Positions 23,871-33,492 of a DNA stretch of 64,000 nucleotides are shown piece after piece. The notes under the pieces are model-generated. The model worked only from the letters and a program-made list of their open reading frames with translations, ran no database searches and was not told where the DNA came from. Source of the stretch: Rhizophlyctis rosea (Eukaryota; Chytridiomycota; Chytridiomycetes; Rhizophlyctidales; Rhizophlyctidaceae); contig JADGJC010000063.1 of NCBI GenBank assembly GCA_027596075.1, positions 62,001-126,000 of the forward strand, given 5' to 3'. How positions within the stretch are numbered: the first letter of the stretch is position 1; each line of letters starts with the position of its first letter. Both the position numbers and the translations under genes were made by a program.

Positions 23871-24411
23871 AGCCAGTCAGCTCTTTGGATTCACCTCCTT
23901 CTTGGAAGATGCTTTCAGTCGATGCCCCTCCAATATCAGCTTTGCAACGCAGCGTGAAGATCTGGTTGATTCCCTTCGGCGGCTTTCCTGTGGAACTCCA
24001 TGGCCACTTGGCGATCAATCGAAACGCCATTGCCGAATTCATAGCAGTCACGTAGATTGTACTGAGCAATGGCGCTACTGTGATCAGCCGCTTTTGATAC
24101 CAAGCAACTGCCTTGCCCACATCCGTTCGAACCCCCGGCTATATATGCAGCCGCCAGGTTGGCCTTCCCTTCCACAAGTCCTTGCTTCGAGCATTTCCGG
24201 TCCCACGCAAAAGCGAACTCATCGTATCGCCCCACTCCTGTCCCCTTTCGTAATAAGGTCCCAACTGAGTCTGAGCCCCCGGATCTCCAGCAACAGCAGC
24301 TACATGCTTCCGCTCATGTGCTTGTACAGAACCGTCCTTTGGGCTCAGGGTATAAGTCTCAATTTTCACTGTTTTCGTCCACGAGGGGCTTGTTGGCTCC
24401 GTGAGAACCAA
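23871..24411 (-). pseudogene. Frameshifted Sel1-repeat protein remnant
   Basis: Three reading frames on the minus strand each carry pieces of Sel1-like repeats. Frame 1 (24411 to about 24229) has GDPGAQTQLGPYYERG. Frame 2 (24235 to 23936) has RYDEFAFAWDRK, ANLAAAYIAGG, AIAQYNLRDCYEFGNGVS and AMEFHRKAAEGN. A third frame (about 24140-24100) has DVGKAVAWYQK, which belongs between IAGG and AADHSS of frame 2. At least three one-base shifts (one in a G run near 24230) and early stops are needed to link them. Sel1 repeats are TPR-like alpha-helical scaffolds. The pieces are in the right order for about three repeats, so this is a decayed copy. The original protein's other domains are not visible; a possible upstream exon with a GTAAGT donor lies near 24555. 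Confidence 0.7.
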
Positions 24412-26119
24412 CGAAATAGGCTTTCCAAGGTTCTATGGCTATAGGCTCCGTTCATCATTGTTTTTGCCGCGGATGAGAAGCTGCAGCCGTAATTCAAGAT
24501 GTCAGTTCAATTCTCAAGTTCCATTGAAAACGATGCAATATTTGGATGCCCACTTACCTCGAATTCCCAAACTTCCTATGGCAAAAAGGTCTTGAGAACG
24601 ATACCATGGAGTCCGCTTCGATATTCATGAATCTGATCGGGCACACGACGATGTAGCACCCATTGAACAACCAGTCTGATAAGGAAAGAATGGGTCATAT
24701 TTTAGCGGGGGAGGGTTGGAAGACGAATCATCACTCAACTCCTACTCACAGGCGCATGGTGGGATTGGAACGGATAAAAAAGATTTTCACCCGAAATGCT
24801 CTATAAAAATTATAAACAATCCAAGATGCAGCCACAAGGGTTCGATCAGCCGTCGACGATCCATATGAACGTACCTAATGTTGCTAAAACCTCTTGAATC
24901 GTCGGGTAACGATCGTCGCGTCGTCTTTCTCACACAGGATATCTGATTACCTTCTCCTGTGAAAAAGTCAATTCCGACTGAATCTTATCGCTCAACGGCG
25001 AAAAATGCGCTGTCTCAGATGTTTGAATCTTGGTTTGATGCATTTGAAGATGGTGTCGGCCGGATATTTGCAAACATTTGCAGCGTTGTAACTGAGGCAT
25101 AGCCATGCAGAGGTTCCAGCATGGTCAACACTGTCCATCTGGGGATGTCAAGAAGCATCAGGATGGGCGAGTTGTCGCACTGCTCGAGCAGAGGACGATA
25201 ACGACAAGGTGAGAGATCTGCGATGAGGGGGGAGTATTGTCAATTGCCAGCATCAAGCACAAACCTGTTAGTAGCACAGGTAATATCCAGGCCTTCTCAG
25301 CTTTGCTCAGCTTTTCAGCTTCTTGCAAAACACGCCATGGGTTGGGATAGATGGGATCCTCACCGTATGCGTCTCCTGCGCCCGCGACTGTACAATCACT
25401 GTCTTCGCTCTCTGCCCCACCTCCACAAGATCATCGCCGGCTCTCCCCATGTGCGTTTCGAAATTCCCATCTTCCGCATTGAACGAGGTCGCAATTTAAC
25501 GGATTGCGTCAACGCAAACGTGTTTGGGGTCATGGGCGTTCAGTGGGATCTAGCATGCGTTTTGACCAGGCCGCATTCCTATTATGGGGGATTCCGCATG
25601 GATTTCCAGTTAGGCATTTGACGAGTTAGGCAGAGATTGCGATTTGTCGGGCGAAGCACTCATGGTGGACGGAGTGTAGCGGAGGGTATATTGCTTGCAG
25701 AGACGTTCGAGATGATGGCAGCAAAGTTGTGAATGTTATCAGAAAAGGTTGGTTTCTCTGGAAGGACGGGAGGTCGCAGTGGGGCGGATTGACGTCAAAG
25801 CTTGCGGAGGCGGGTTCAAACAAGGCGACCAGTATGGGTCAATCACAACTATCCATGAAGATATTGTAAATTGTACAGCAATGGAGACAGAGGCAGCATG
25901 AATAACCATAGTCAAGGCCTGCAGCGACGTTGCGCAGAAGGGTCATCCCACCTTCCACCCGATTCGGGGACACTGACATACTGGACACCTTGTATAGCCG
26001 CCGAAGTTGTAACTGCGTTCACAACAATGCAAACTTTCCCGTCTTTCATGCAGTAGCCATGAACGGTTTGCGTACGAAGTGTGTACAGATACGATTGGAG
26101 ATGTCAAAGAAGCGCGAAT
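24412..26119. other. Gene-poor island, middle part
   Basis: Open frames here are short, mostly lack ATG starts and resemble nothing I know. A GTAAGT-type donor and an AG acceptor near 24550 and 24480 (minus) may be leftovers of the Sel1 gene. No repeat or RNA gene was recognised. Confidence 0.35.
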
Positions 26120-26590
26120 TCACGGTGGGCTCCTGATCTCAATTCGAGAGTCTGCATTCGTTTCTGAATCCCCGAAAGGTTGCGTTTGCAACGCTGCAGC
26201 TACATGATGCTGGAACTGTTCCAACAGATACGTGCATCTACCTGTATCTTCCAGTGTATACGCAAACATAGGGTAAATGCCACGGAAGGGTTCCAACTTG
26301 TTGTGAGCGAGGTGCTGGACAAGAAGTGGAAAGGTAATCAGCATGCAAATATCTCAAACAAAAGTACCTACCTCCCAGTTTTTGGTTGTCGTTCATGGCC
26401 AATAGGTCCGCATCCAATAATCTGTACCCAACTCACATAGCCTTGATCTCAAGTTCACCCGTCTCGTGCATATTCCTTAGCATGCGGTTGTAATCTCCAT
26501 GTATATCTTCGGTTGTGACAGTCCCCACGTCTTTCCTCCCGAACCTTTGTTTCAGTACTCCAAGGTCGGTATGAAAATCTGAATGTCGAC
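26120..26590 (-). pseudogene. Unidentified coding remnant
   Basis: Two minus-strand frames read like real protein. One (about 26590-26455) contains SDFHTDLGVLKQRFGRKD and ends GELEIKAM followed by TGA. The other (26344-26120) contains NKLEPFRGIYPMFAYTLED and CTYLLEQFQHHVAAAL, then a stop. A third piece, DADLLAMNDNQKLGG, lies between them in yet another phase. I could not join the pieces with introns of normal length (gaps of 15-20 nt only), so I interpret this as a degraded gene. It could instead be a short-intron gene that I have misjoined. No family was recognised. Confidence 0.35.
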
Positions 26591-26706
26591 GGACCCGCAG
26601 GAATTCTTATGCGCGATGGAGGAGGTTTGACGTTTGCAGCCAAGGGCGCGCCGACGATGTCGCAAATATGATCCCGTGAGGCGCTCGTGCACCCACTGGA
26701 ACCGGT

Positions 26707-26810
26707 GACGGTATATGATGTGGTAGTTCGCTACCATCTTCTATGACATGTTTGATGCGTTGGACACATCATAGAAGATGACAGCGAACCAAAACACATC
26801 ATATACCGTC
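26707..26810. repeat. Long inverted repeat (hairpin), arms about 40 nt
   Basis: The left arm starts GACGGTATATGATGTG (26707) and runs through GTTCGCTACCATCTTCTATGA (to 26746). The right arm (26769-26810) is its reverse complement, ending CACATCATATACCGTC. They match at nearly every position apart from a short indel and two substitutions, around a loop of about 22 nt. A transcript would fold into a stem of about 40 bp. Confidence 0.85.
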
Positions 26811-27576
26811 AGCTGCCCAGATATTTGGTCGGCGCAGTGAAGTGACAAGGGCATTGGTTGTGGTCTTGCCGCTTTTAAAGCCATTTGAGCTATGACTCTG
26901 TCATGTCTGCATTGGAGCGACATTACTGACGTGGACAGCTTTCGAAGTGGCCATCTTGCAAAATCATTGACAATCACTCATACACGATCTATCACGTGTA
27001 TAATACTTTTGCTGGCGACACACGCGTTCATCATGCGGGGGTTGCAGGCAATCTCATGAGGGACCTTCTAAAGATGAAAGAATAGCGGATGGGGCAAAAC
27101 AGAAGGCAATCCTGATCGCCCAGATCGAAACTCGACGACGTGCATCTCTTTCAGTGAGAAGTTTCGCCACCGACGAGACCGCTGTCATGGTTGCCTCAAT
27201 ATATCTGTCAAGATTCCAATCGTTTTCCCGAAAATTAGGAATATTAGATGTGGATCGAATTTGAGGGATATTTGTGGAAGCAGTCATAATTCTTGCCCAT
27301 CTCAACGAAGCAAGGATTTTTGCGGCTGCGCCTGGTCTTGTCCGAAACTGGCCCAGGACAGTTCGGACATTAAACCTCAGGGGCTCCCAAAATGACAACG
27401 GAATAGTTTTCCCGTCCTGCTACCAATTCACGCCATTTGGAGCATCTTCACTAAGACTTCCAATTTCGTTCAGTTCTGACTGCTGTTGCCAGAATGGGCA
27501 AGTAATTTGCTGTTCTGTTTGGTGATGGCAACCCATTGCGGCATTGGGTTTTCAAGACTTTGATTTGAAAAAATTA
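26811..27576. other. Gene-poor island, stretch without features
   Basis: No supported coding frame. The open frame on the minus strand at 27054-27398 starts with TTG, not ATG, and resembles no family. Confidence 0.4.
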
Positions 27577-28061
27577 GCGAGGTTACGGACCACAGATTTT
27601 CCTTCATATTTTCCCTTCGTCCGATTGGTGGCACAAGCACTTCTCTTGACGGATTTACGTACTTGATTTTTGTTACGCACTCCTACGCAGCTAAATTTCT
27701 GTGTACCCTCTTCAAAGAAATTCGATGTAAACAAATGAATTGCTCCTGAAAACCCAAAAAAATAGACCCATCGCCACTAAAAATCTAAACAAAATCCTAC
27801 AATCATGAATGTCATATGGATAGCAAGCCGGCTCTGCAATTGTAATTTTTGACCTCCTGTATGACCTTTAGAGACCATGTTTGGAAATCATAGAAATGGA
27901 ATGGCCAGCCGGCATGACGGGAATGGTTCCCGTCGTTGAGAGCTCACGACGGAAATTTCCTTCCATACATGATGGGGAAAATTTATCTACACAAAACACC
28001 GCCACCAAAAGTTTCGTAACGAAGGGAAAACACGAAGGAAATCCGTCGTGCGTAACCTCAC
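27577..28061. mobile_element. Degenerate inverted-repeat element (MITE-like)
   Basis: Left arm 27577-27620 begins GCGAGGTTACGGACCACAG and contains CCTTCATATTTTCCCTTCG. Right arm 28020-28061 is a diverged reverse complement: read on the minus strand it begins GTGAGGTTACGCACGACGG and contains CCTTCGTGTTTTCCCTTCG. Identity is roughly four in five over about 43 nt. The 400-bp interior has no coding capacity and holds compact palindromes at 27916-27950. The layout suits a non-autonomous DNA transposon relic; target-site duplications were not identified. Confidence 0.45.
27916..27934. repeat. Perfect short palindrome
   Basis: GACGGGAATGGTTCCCGTC has 8-base arms around a 3-base loop. It is followed directly by a second imperfect palindrome (CGTCG ... 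CGACG around GAGCTC) to about 27952. Both lie near the centre of the inverted-repeat element. Confidence 0.8.
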
Positions 28062-28105
28062 TATTGCAGGGCTTGAAGCAAAGCGTGTTCTGATTGGTGA
28101 GGAGG

Positions 28106-28133
28106 GAATGAAAGAAACCGAATGAAAGAAACC
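28106..28133 (+). repeat. Direct duplication of a 14-mer
   Basis: GAATGAAAGAAACC occurs twice back to back, just outside the right arm of the inverted-repeat element. Confidence 0.8.
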
Positions 28134-28662
28134 GCAAAATACATTTGTAGCAATGAAAAAGCTTAGGTGTGGTGTTCTGCAGTGTTCAGCGCATTTGAGA
28201 CTGGTTCGGAAGACTTGGTCAGAAAATGACGGATCCGGTGCATCGGTCATCCCGGTTGCGGATGCAACATGATGTACTAAATGGATCTCGTTACAAGAAC
28301 ATCTCACCCTCATGTGATTTACCATATTGTGCGCTGGGATTACCCCGTCGGTATGGAGTGTACATCTAATCACGGTTCTAATAACTCCAGAAAACATCAA
28401 TAAGCCTGAGAGTTGTTCACAAATATTACGCCTGTGCTCCCTTGCTGTAACCGGGGTTTCCCCGTTCCGTTGCACGAGATCACACGATTTTGCCGATGGT
28501 GAGTTTTACAATTCAACAACCGCCCATTAGAGTCAGACTCAAAAGTGGGATGATTCGTTTTGGGCTACATGCTATCATTCAGGAAAGAGTAAAAGAATGT
28601 TGACAGGGAGAATTCCATAGACCTTTGGAAAACAAGCACATGACCTGTCACCACATTTTCAA

Positions 28663-28672
28663 TTATATATAT
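28663..28672 (+). promoter_or_regulatory. TATA-like element
   Basis: TTATATATAT lies about 90 bases before an ATG at 28761 and is followed by an A/C-rich leader (TTCAACACCATCACAGC). The arrangement looks like a fungal promoter, but the downstream frame is unproven. Confidence 0.35.
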
Positions 28673-28760
28673 CCACTTTGACCTGTTGACATGTTAGAGT
28701 TACACTCAATCTTAAACTTCAACACCATCACAGCGCAGGATTATTGGGGCTCGACATTCC

Positions 28761-29099
28761 ATGCGACTTCACAGCTTCATTTATGATCAACATTTGAAGA
28801 CAAAGGCCCACGATTGCTTTCAAGGTGAGCCCGCGTCGTGCAGCATGATTGCAAAACACAAGCGTATGACGCCACAAGCGTCAGCGCCAGTGCCATCGAT
28901 GCTCAATCATATGTTGTCACTGAAGGAGTCGTTATTCTCAATGTTTGACAGATTGTTCAAGGCGGAAATCATGAAAAACGTGATGACTCTGATGTTCCAT
29001 GCTGACTGGCAGCGTGGAGCCAAGGGTAATTGGATTGTGTGGCGGAATATGGTGCGTGTCCGGTTCGGCGACTGTTTTCGGTCGGCTCCTACAAAGTGA
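28761..29099 (+). CDS. Small hypothetical protein, 112 aa (uncertain)
   Basis: ATG-initiated open frame behind a TATA-like element and a leader-like sequence. The product is basic, with Met/Phe/Lys-rich helices around residues 45-85 (SLKESLFSMFDRLFKAEIMK) and no signal peptide or membrane segment. I recognise no family. It sits alone in the gene-poor island, so it may be an orphan gene or chance frame. Confidence 0.25.
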   Translation: MRLHSFIYDQHLKTKAHDCFQGEPASCSMIAKHKRMTPQASAPVPSMLNHMLSLKESLFSMFDRLFKAEIMKNVMTLMFHADWQRGAKGNWIVWRNMVRVRFGDCFRSAPTK

Positions 29100-30411
29100 A
29101 GGACAAGTTGATTCTTTGCATATGTTGTAAATGGATATATTCGAGCACCGATTCCGCCGAAAGTGACTGCCCCGAAGAGCCGAGCTAATCGATTTCGCCT
29201 TGGTTCGCCGAGTAGGACCCTCGGGCTTTTGTTTACATAAGCCCATCGTCAAACGTGGCTTGTCAAAATTTTCTCTTGGGCGCAAAGGTTTTCTTCGGCC
29301 AAAACGCAGTTTGGAGACCGGGAAGGCTCAGCCCGCCCCAGCACATGCATTGTGCTACACTTCCTCCTTGTGCCGGTTCGTCCAACATGAAAGTTGTAAC
29401 TTTTGGAGTCTATCTGTGGTTGCACAATGGTGTGGAAGCTTTGTATATAAGCCCTTCTCTTTCCGAAGCGCCGGTCACATCGGCCACAAATTGACCCTGT
29501 TTCCGTCATGGGTTTGACAGGCGAGTACAACGTACCCACTCACTGAATGTTCGGAACAGTTGGATGCTTTCATTGCTATGACGGGAAATGGTTGAAAGGT
29601 GTGGGAAAATTGGAATTTTAGTGATACGAGAGTCGGTGAGATGGATATTTGAGTGCTATTATGGGCTATTCTCTTATTTGGTACTCGGTATCGAGGCTTG
29701 ATTAATATGGATCGCAGGCTTTGTCAGTGGCACTGTGTGGAACAGTCTCCGACTTTTCGGTGTCTTTCATTGACCTGGCATGATCACCAGTGTGGGTCCT
29801 ATTGGGTTGACTGGGGGTGATAGTGATCCAAATCTGGGTCAATCATAGACCAGAGAAATCAATTCAATTCACCACAGTCTCACAGTCCGAGACATCATCG
29901 ACACCACACTTTTTTTGGCAAGACCCGGAAGAAGGATTGCAGCTGGCAGTTTTTGTGCTCTGATTCACACCACTTCTGAAGGACGCAGGTTCTTCCACCT
30001 GACCTTCCCCTTCCCCACGGGACGATACCGGTATTCTTCACCATTTGTTACCGTGCTCGCTTCTTTGCGTACGTACCTACCTTGCTTGTAAGGAGTGGGT
30101 CTGGCAGGAAATGAGAGAAGCACCTGGCCGATATTCATCCTCACCTTGTTCAAAAATTGCAATCAATAGAACCGTGTCAGCCGTGTTGCATTTTATTACG
30201 CGCTGCTCCACCAACATATCTCGAAATTTGCCACTTTGTCTCCCGCGGTCAATTTCATAAGTGATCCCCGCTGCTGGGTAAGTTTTGCGTCAAAGGGATC
30301 TGTCCTCATCCCATCCCATCAGAATTTTGACCTGTAGACATTCCCATACCCATATTCTCGGCATAAGCAGCTTTGGTCAATACTTTGTGAAGCCAACCGC
30401 GGAAGGTTTTG
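29100..30411. other. Non-coding stretch before the bHLH gene
   Basis: No supported coding frame or repeat. The last few hundred bases should hold the promoter and leader of the bHLH gene; a CT-rich block (29990-30060) and scattered A/T runs are visible but no clear TATA box. Confidence 0.4.
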
Positions 30412-32917
30412 ATGATTGCAGTAGGGGTACCCGGCTTTGCGGGTTCCAGTGACGGACTGCCTCCCCACCATACATGGCAGCAACATCCTGACGGTCTTTT
30501 GCAGCAAGACTTTTATCCGCAAACAGGAGGACCGGATGCCGCGCACTTTCCAGGTCCTGGCCTTCATGGACATGCACCGTTGACTATTGAGTCGCTTACA
30601 ATGGATCACAACATGATGGACGTTACCATGTCAGCTGACGAGGTAAGTTTGTTTGGTTGATTGCCGACGGGCTTGTCAACAAGCGTGCATTATCGTCTTA
30701 CGCTCGTCCCCACAGTTTATCTCGCAGCAAATCACCACTTCAGCAGCACCAGATTCTGTTCCACCCGCATTCATATCCTCACATCCAATCGCAAATTCGT
30801 TCGATCCTTCACACAACGCACATATGCAGGCCCTTTTTCTTCATCACCAGCAACAGCAGCAGCAATCACAAATACCACAACCCTTCATACTTCCGAATTT
30901 GCTATCACCACCTCTCAGCGCAACACATAGTGGAGCTCCTATTCATGACTCCGCATCTATACCGCACACTTCTACGTATACTGCGCGTGAACCACTTCCA
31001 TTAGAACTGCCCCGCCATACCAACGTACCATCACCTACCGCGATCCTTACTCCGTCGACAATGTCATATCACCAGCTCATGCCGAGCATGCGAAAATCGA
31101 CGAACCCGCAACTCAATCTTCATCAACTACAGCAGGTCCGTCATTATGAGAAGCAGCTGATGGACAAAATGCGGGAAGTTAGAAGACTATTGGAAGAGCA
31201 GGGAGCGCACCCCATGCCGGTTGTCAATCAAGAAGCAATGATGGGCCTGGGACAGATGCCATTCCCAGGCATGATGACGGCCGGCGTTATGCCTTCCCAT
31301 GATCAGATATCTCCACAAACCTCCCCTGCGCTGCACGGCACCGATATGCTGGCTTTGCAAATGCAAGCAAACCCTCATTCACCACACGTAATGGGAAACT
31401 GGGGCATATCACCATCATTAGGACCACAGTCTCCTGGCGACACGCCTAATTTATTACCTGTCAGCATCGGCTCTTCCCCTTCAGCTCTCGCACCCCTTCC
31501 TGTCACAACCCCTCCCCACATGTCGCTCGATCCTGGAACGCCATCACCGCATGATGCCTTCATCCCGTCACCATCGTCTACTCCTCTAATGTTGCCTTCA
31601 CCCATGGCCGTCAGCAATGTCGACATGCCTTCAATACCTCTGTCACAACCGCTCTCACCAATCGACTCGCATCTTCCCGCTTTCACACAACAACCGATTC
31701 TACCACAGCCTCCACTTCCTACATTGGCAGCAGCAGCACCCAATGGACTTGTCGCAACTCCTTCCCAGATCATGCAGGCAGCAATGGCGCTCGTAACTGC
31801 GAAAGAACCTGTGAGTAGACCTAGAAAGAGTCCCAGGATTTTGCCGTCGAGACGGAGAGCAGCCAGTGCGAGTGCGGGGAGTTCTTTGGCGCCTAAGAAG
31901 TCCAATGTAGCCATCGAGACTGCAACTTCTTCTCCATCGCCCTCATCGACACCAAAGGCTCTTCGTCCCATCGCAGTCTCGGGACCCAAAGACCGGTCTG
32001 TTTCTCCGCTGGATTCACCAATCCGTTCAGTGTCATCACCGGAAGCAAGTACGTTTCCCACACCGCCACCAACCACCATCGCTACACCTCCTGCATCGAC
32101 GAATTCGAGCCCTTCACCGACAAATACGACCGCACCGCCAGTACCAGTTGTGGTAGCAACTCCATTGCCCATGACGGTGCTGACGCCCCCACAAAGTCCT
32201 ATGCCTGCACCGCCCAGAGCCATTGCGCCGAACGGGCCAGTGTTGCCTAAACCCGCGGCAGTCGCGTTGGCTCCGGCGCCTGGTGGGATTTCCCATCACA
32301 TGGGGACTGTGCATGTCCCGGGACCTATTTCTGTTTCGGGGATGTCGAGTGGGATTGGGAGTGGAAGTGGGGGTGGGGAAAAGAGCACGCATAAGATTAG
32401 TGAGGCGAGACGGAGGGAGATTACGAAGAAGTGTTTTGAAGATTTGGTTGAGATTATGAAGAGTGGGATGGAGGTTGAGGGGATGGAGGGGTTGTGTGGG
32501 GGTGGTGGTGGTGGGGGGGGGTTGGATATGGATATTGATGCGGAGGGGGAGGATGATGATGAGGGTGCGGGTGGAAGCAGTCATCAGACACACATCAACG
32601 CACGGGGATCCGGATCATCGACTGTTAGTGCGTCGTCGAAAGAGAAGGAGAAGGAGAAGGAGAACGAGGGAAAGAAGAGTAAGAAAGATAAGGAGAAGGA
32701 GAAAGCTGAGAAGGAGAAGGAGAAGCCTGCGAATCGGATTGAGATTTTGACGCAGGTTATTGAGTTTACGAGGCGGTTGCAGGAGAGAGATCGGGAGATG
32801 AGGAGGAGGGTTGAGGATTTGACGAGGGAATTGGAGGTTGTTAGGGGGGTTGCGGGGATGGATGGGGTGGAGGTTGGGGGTGGGGAGATGGGGGGTGGGT
32901 TGGGGATTGGACGATAG
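30412..32917 (+). CDS. bHLH transcription factor with expanded loop
   Basis: Two exons (30412-30642 and 30716-32917) join in frame at a GTAAGT donor to 810 residues. The N-terminal two thirds is low-complexity and Pro/Ser/Gln/Thr-rich, with a HHQQQQQQ run near residue 120; it resembles an activation domain. Near residue 640 comes the basic region and helix 1, HKISEARRREITKKCFEDLV, with the His/Ile-Glu-Arg-Arg-Arg layout that reads E-box DNA. About 90 residues follow, made of polyglycine, an acidic block and Lys/Glu repeats. Helix 2 then appears as ANRIEILTQVIEFTRRL and runs into a coiled coil (ERDREMRRRVEDLTRELEVV). The C-terminus is Gly-rich. The ATG at 30412 was chosen because the preceding codons in frame are non-ATG. 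Target genes are unknown. Confidence 0.85.
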
Positions 32918-33492
32918 CATTTGAGGATCGAGTAGATTGGACGTTTGGGGGATGGGTCCATATTTACTGTTCAAATCAGATAGACCGTATGTAGGAACAA
33001 AAACTTTCGATTATTTGGGTGGGGGTTTTCCATTTTATTGTGTTCTTTTCTTTCTGTTACTTTATTCTTTCTGTTTCGTTTTCCAAAAACCACAATGTAA
33101 TATATGCACTACTTCCTTTTCCTTTTTGTCTTCATCCCATTATATCCTTTATCTTCGCCGGTATTGTTATTCCTTCTTTCTTATACGGGTATACAAATAG
33201 ATGAATTAAATGTGTCCAATTTGTCCAATGTAAACAAATGATTCCATGATGTCCTACGGTCTGATCAAACCCCCGATGAGAACCCAAGCCACATTTGATT
33301 TGCTGACCGATTGTATCCTCTAACAACGTCGAAGCCACCCACGTGATCAAAAATCGGCATTGAGGGAAGTTTGAACAAAATCGTTGCGTGGGATTTTGAG
33401 GTTCGTCAGTTTCCGCCCATTCAACTCGCCCCCGACCCCATCATCCCTCCCCTCCTCCGACACCACCCGTTCATCGGACGATATTGAGAGCA
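32918..33492. other. Intergenic region, no gene seen
   Basis: T-rich 3' flank of the bHLH gene (33000-33200) followed by the promoter area of the ATP synthase gamma gene. No coding frame, RNA gene or repeat supported. Confidence 0.45.

Noticed and set aside
25223..25621. 132-codon open frame in the gene-poor island
   Set aside because: Composition is not coding-like, no family resemblance and no promoter signal; likely chance.
27054..27398. 114-codon minus-strand frame
   Set aside because: It starts with TTG rather than ATG and resembles nothing known.
31375..32223. 282-codon minus-strand Gly-rich frame
   Set aside because: Antisense shadow of the Pro/Ser/Thr-rich part of the bHLH gene.
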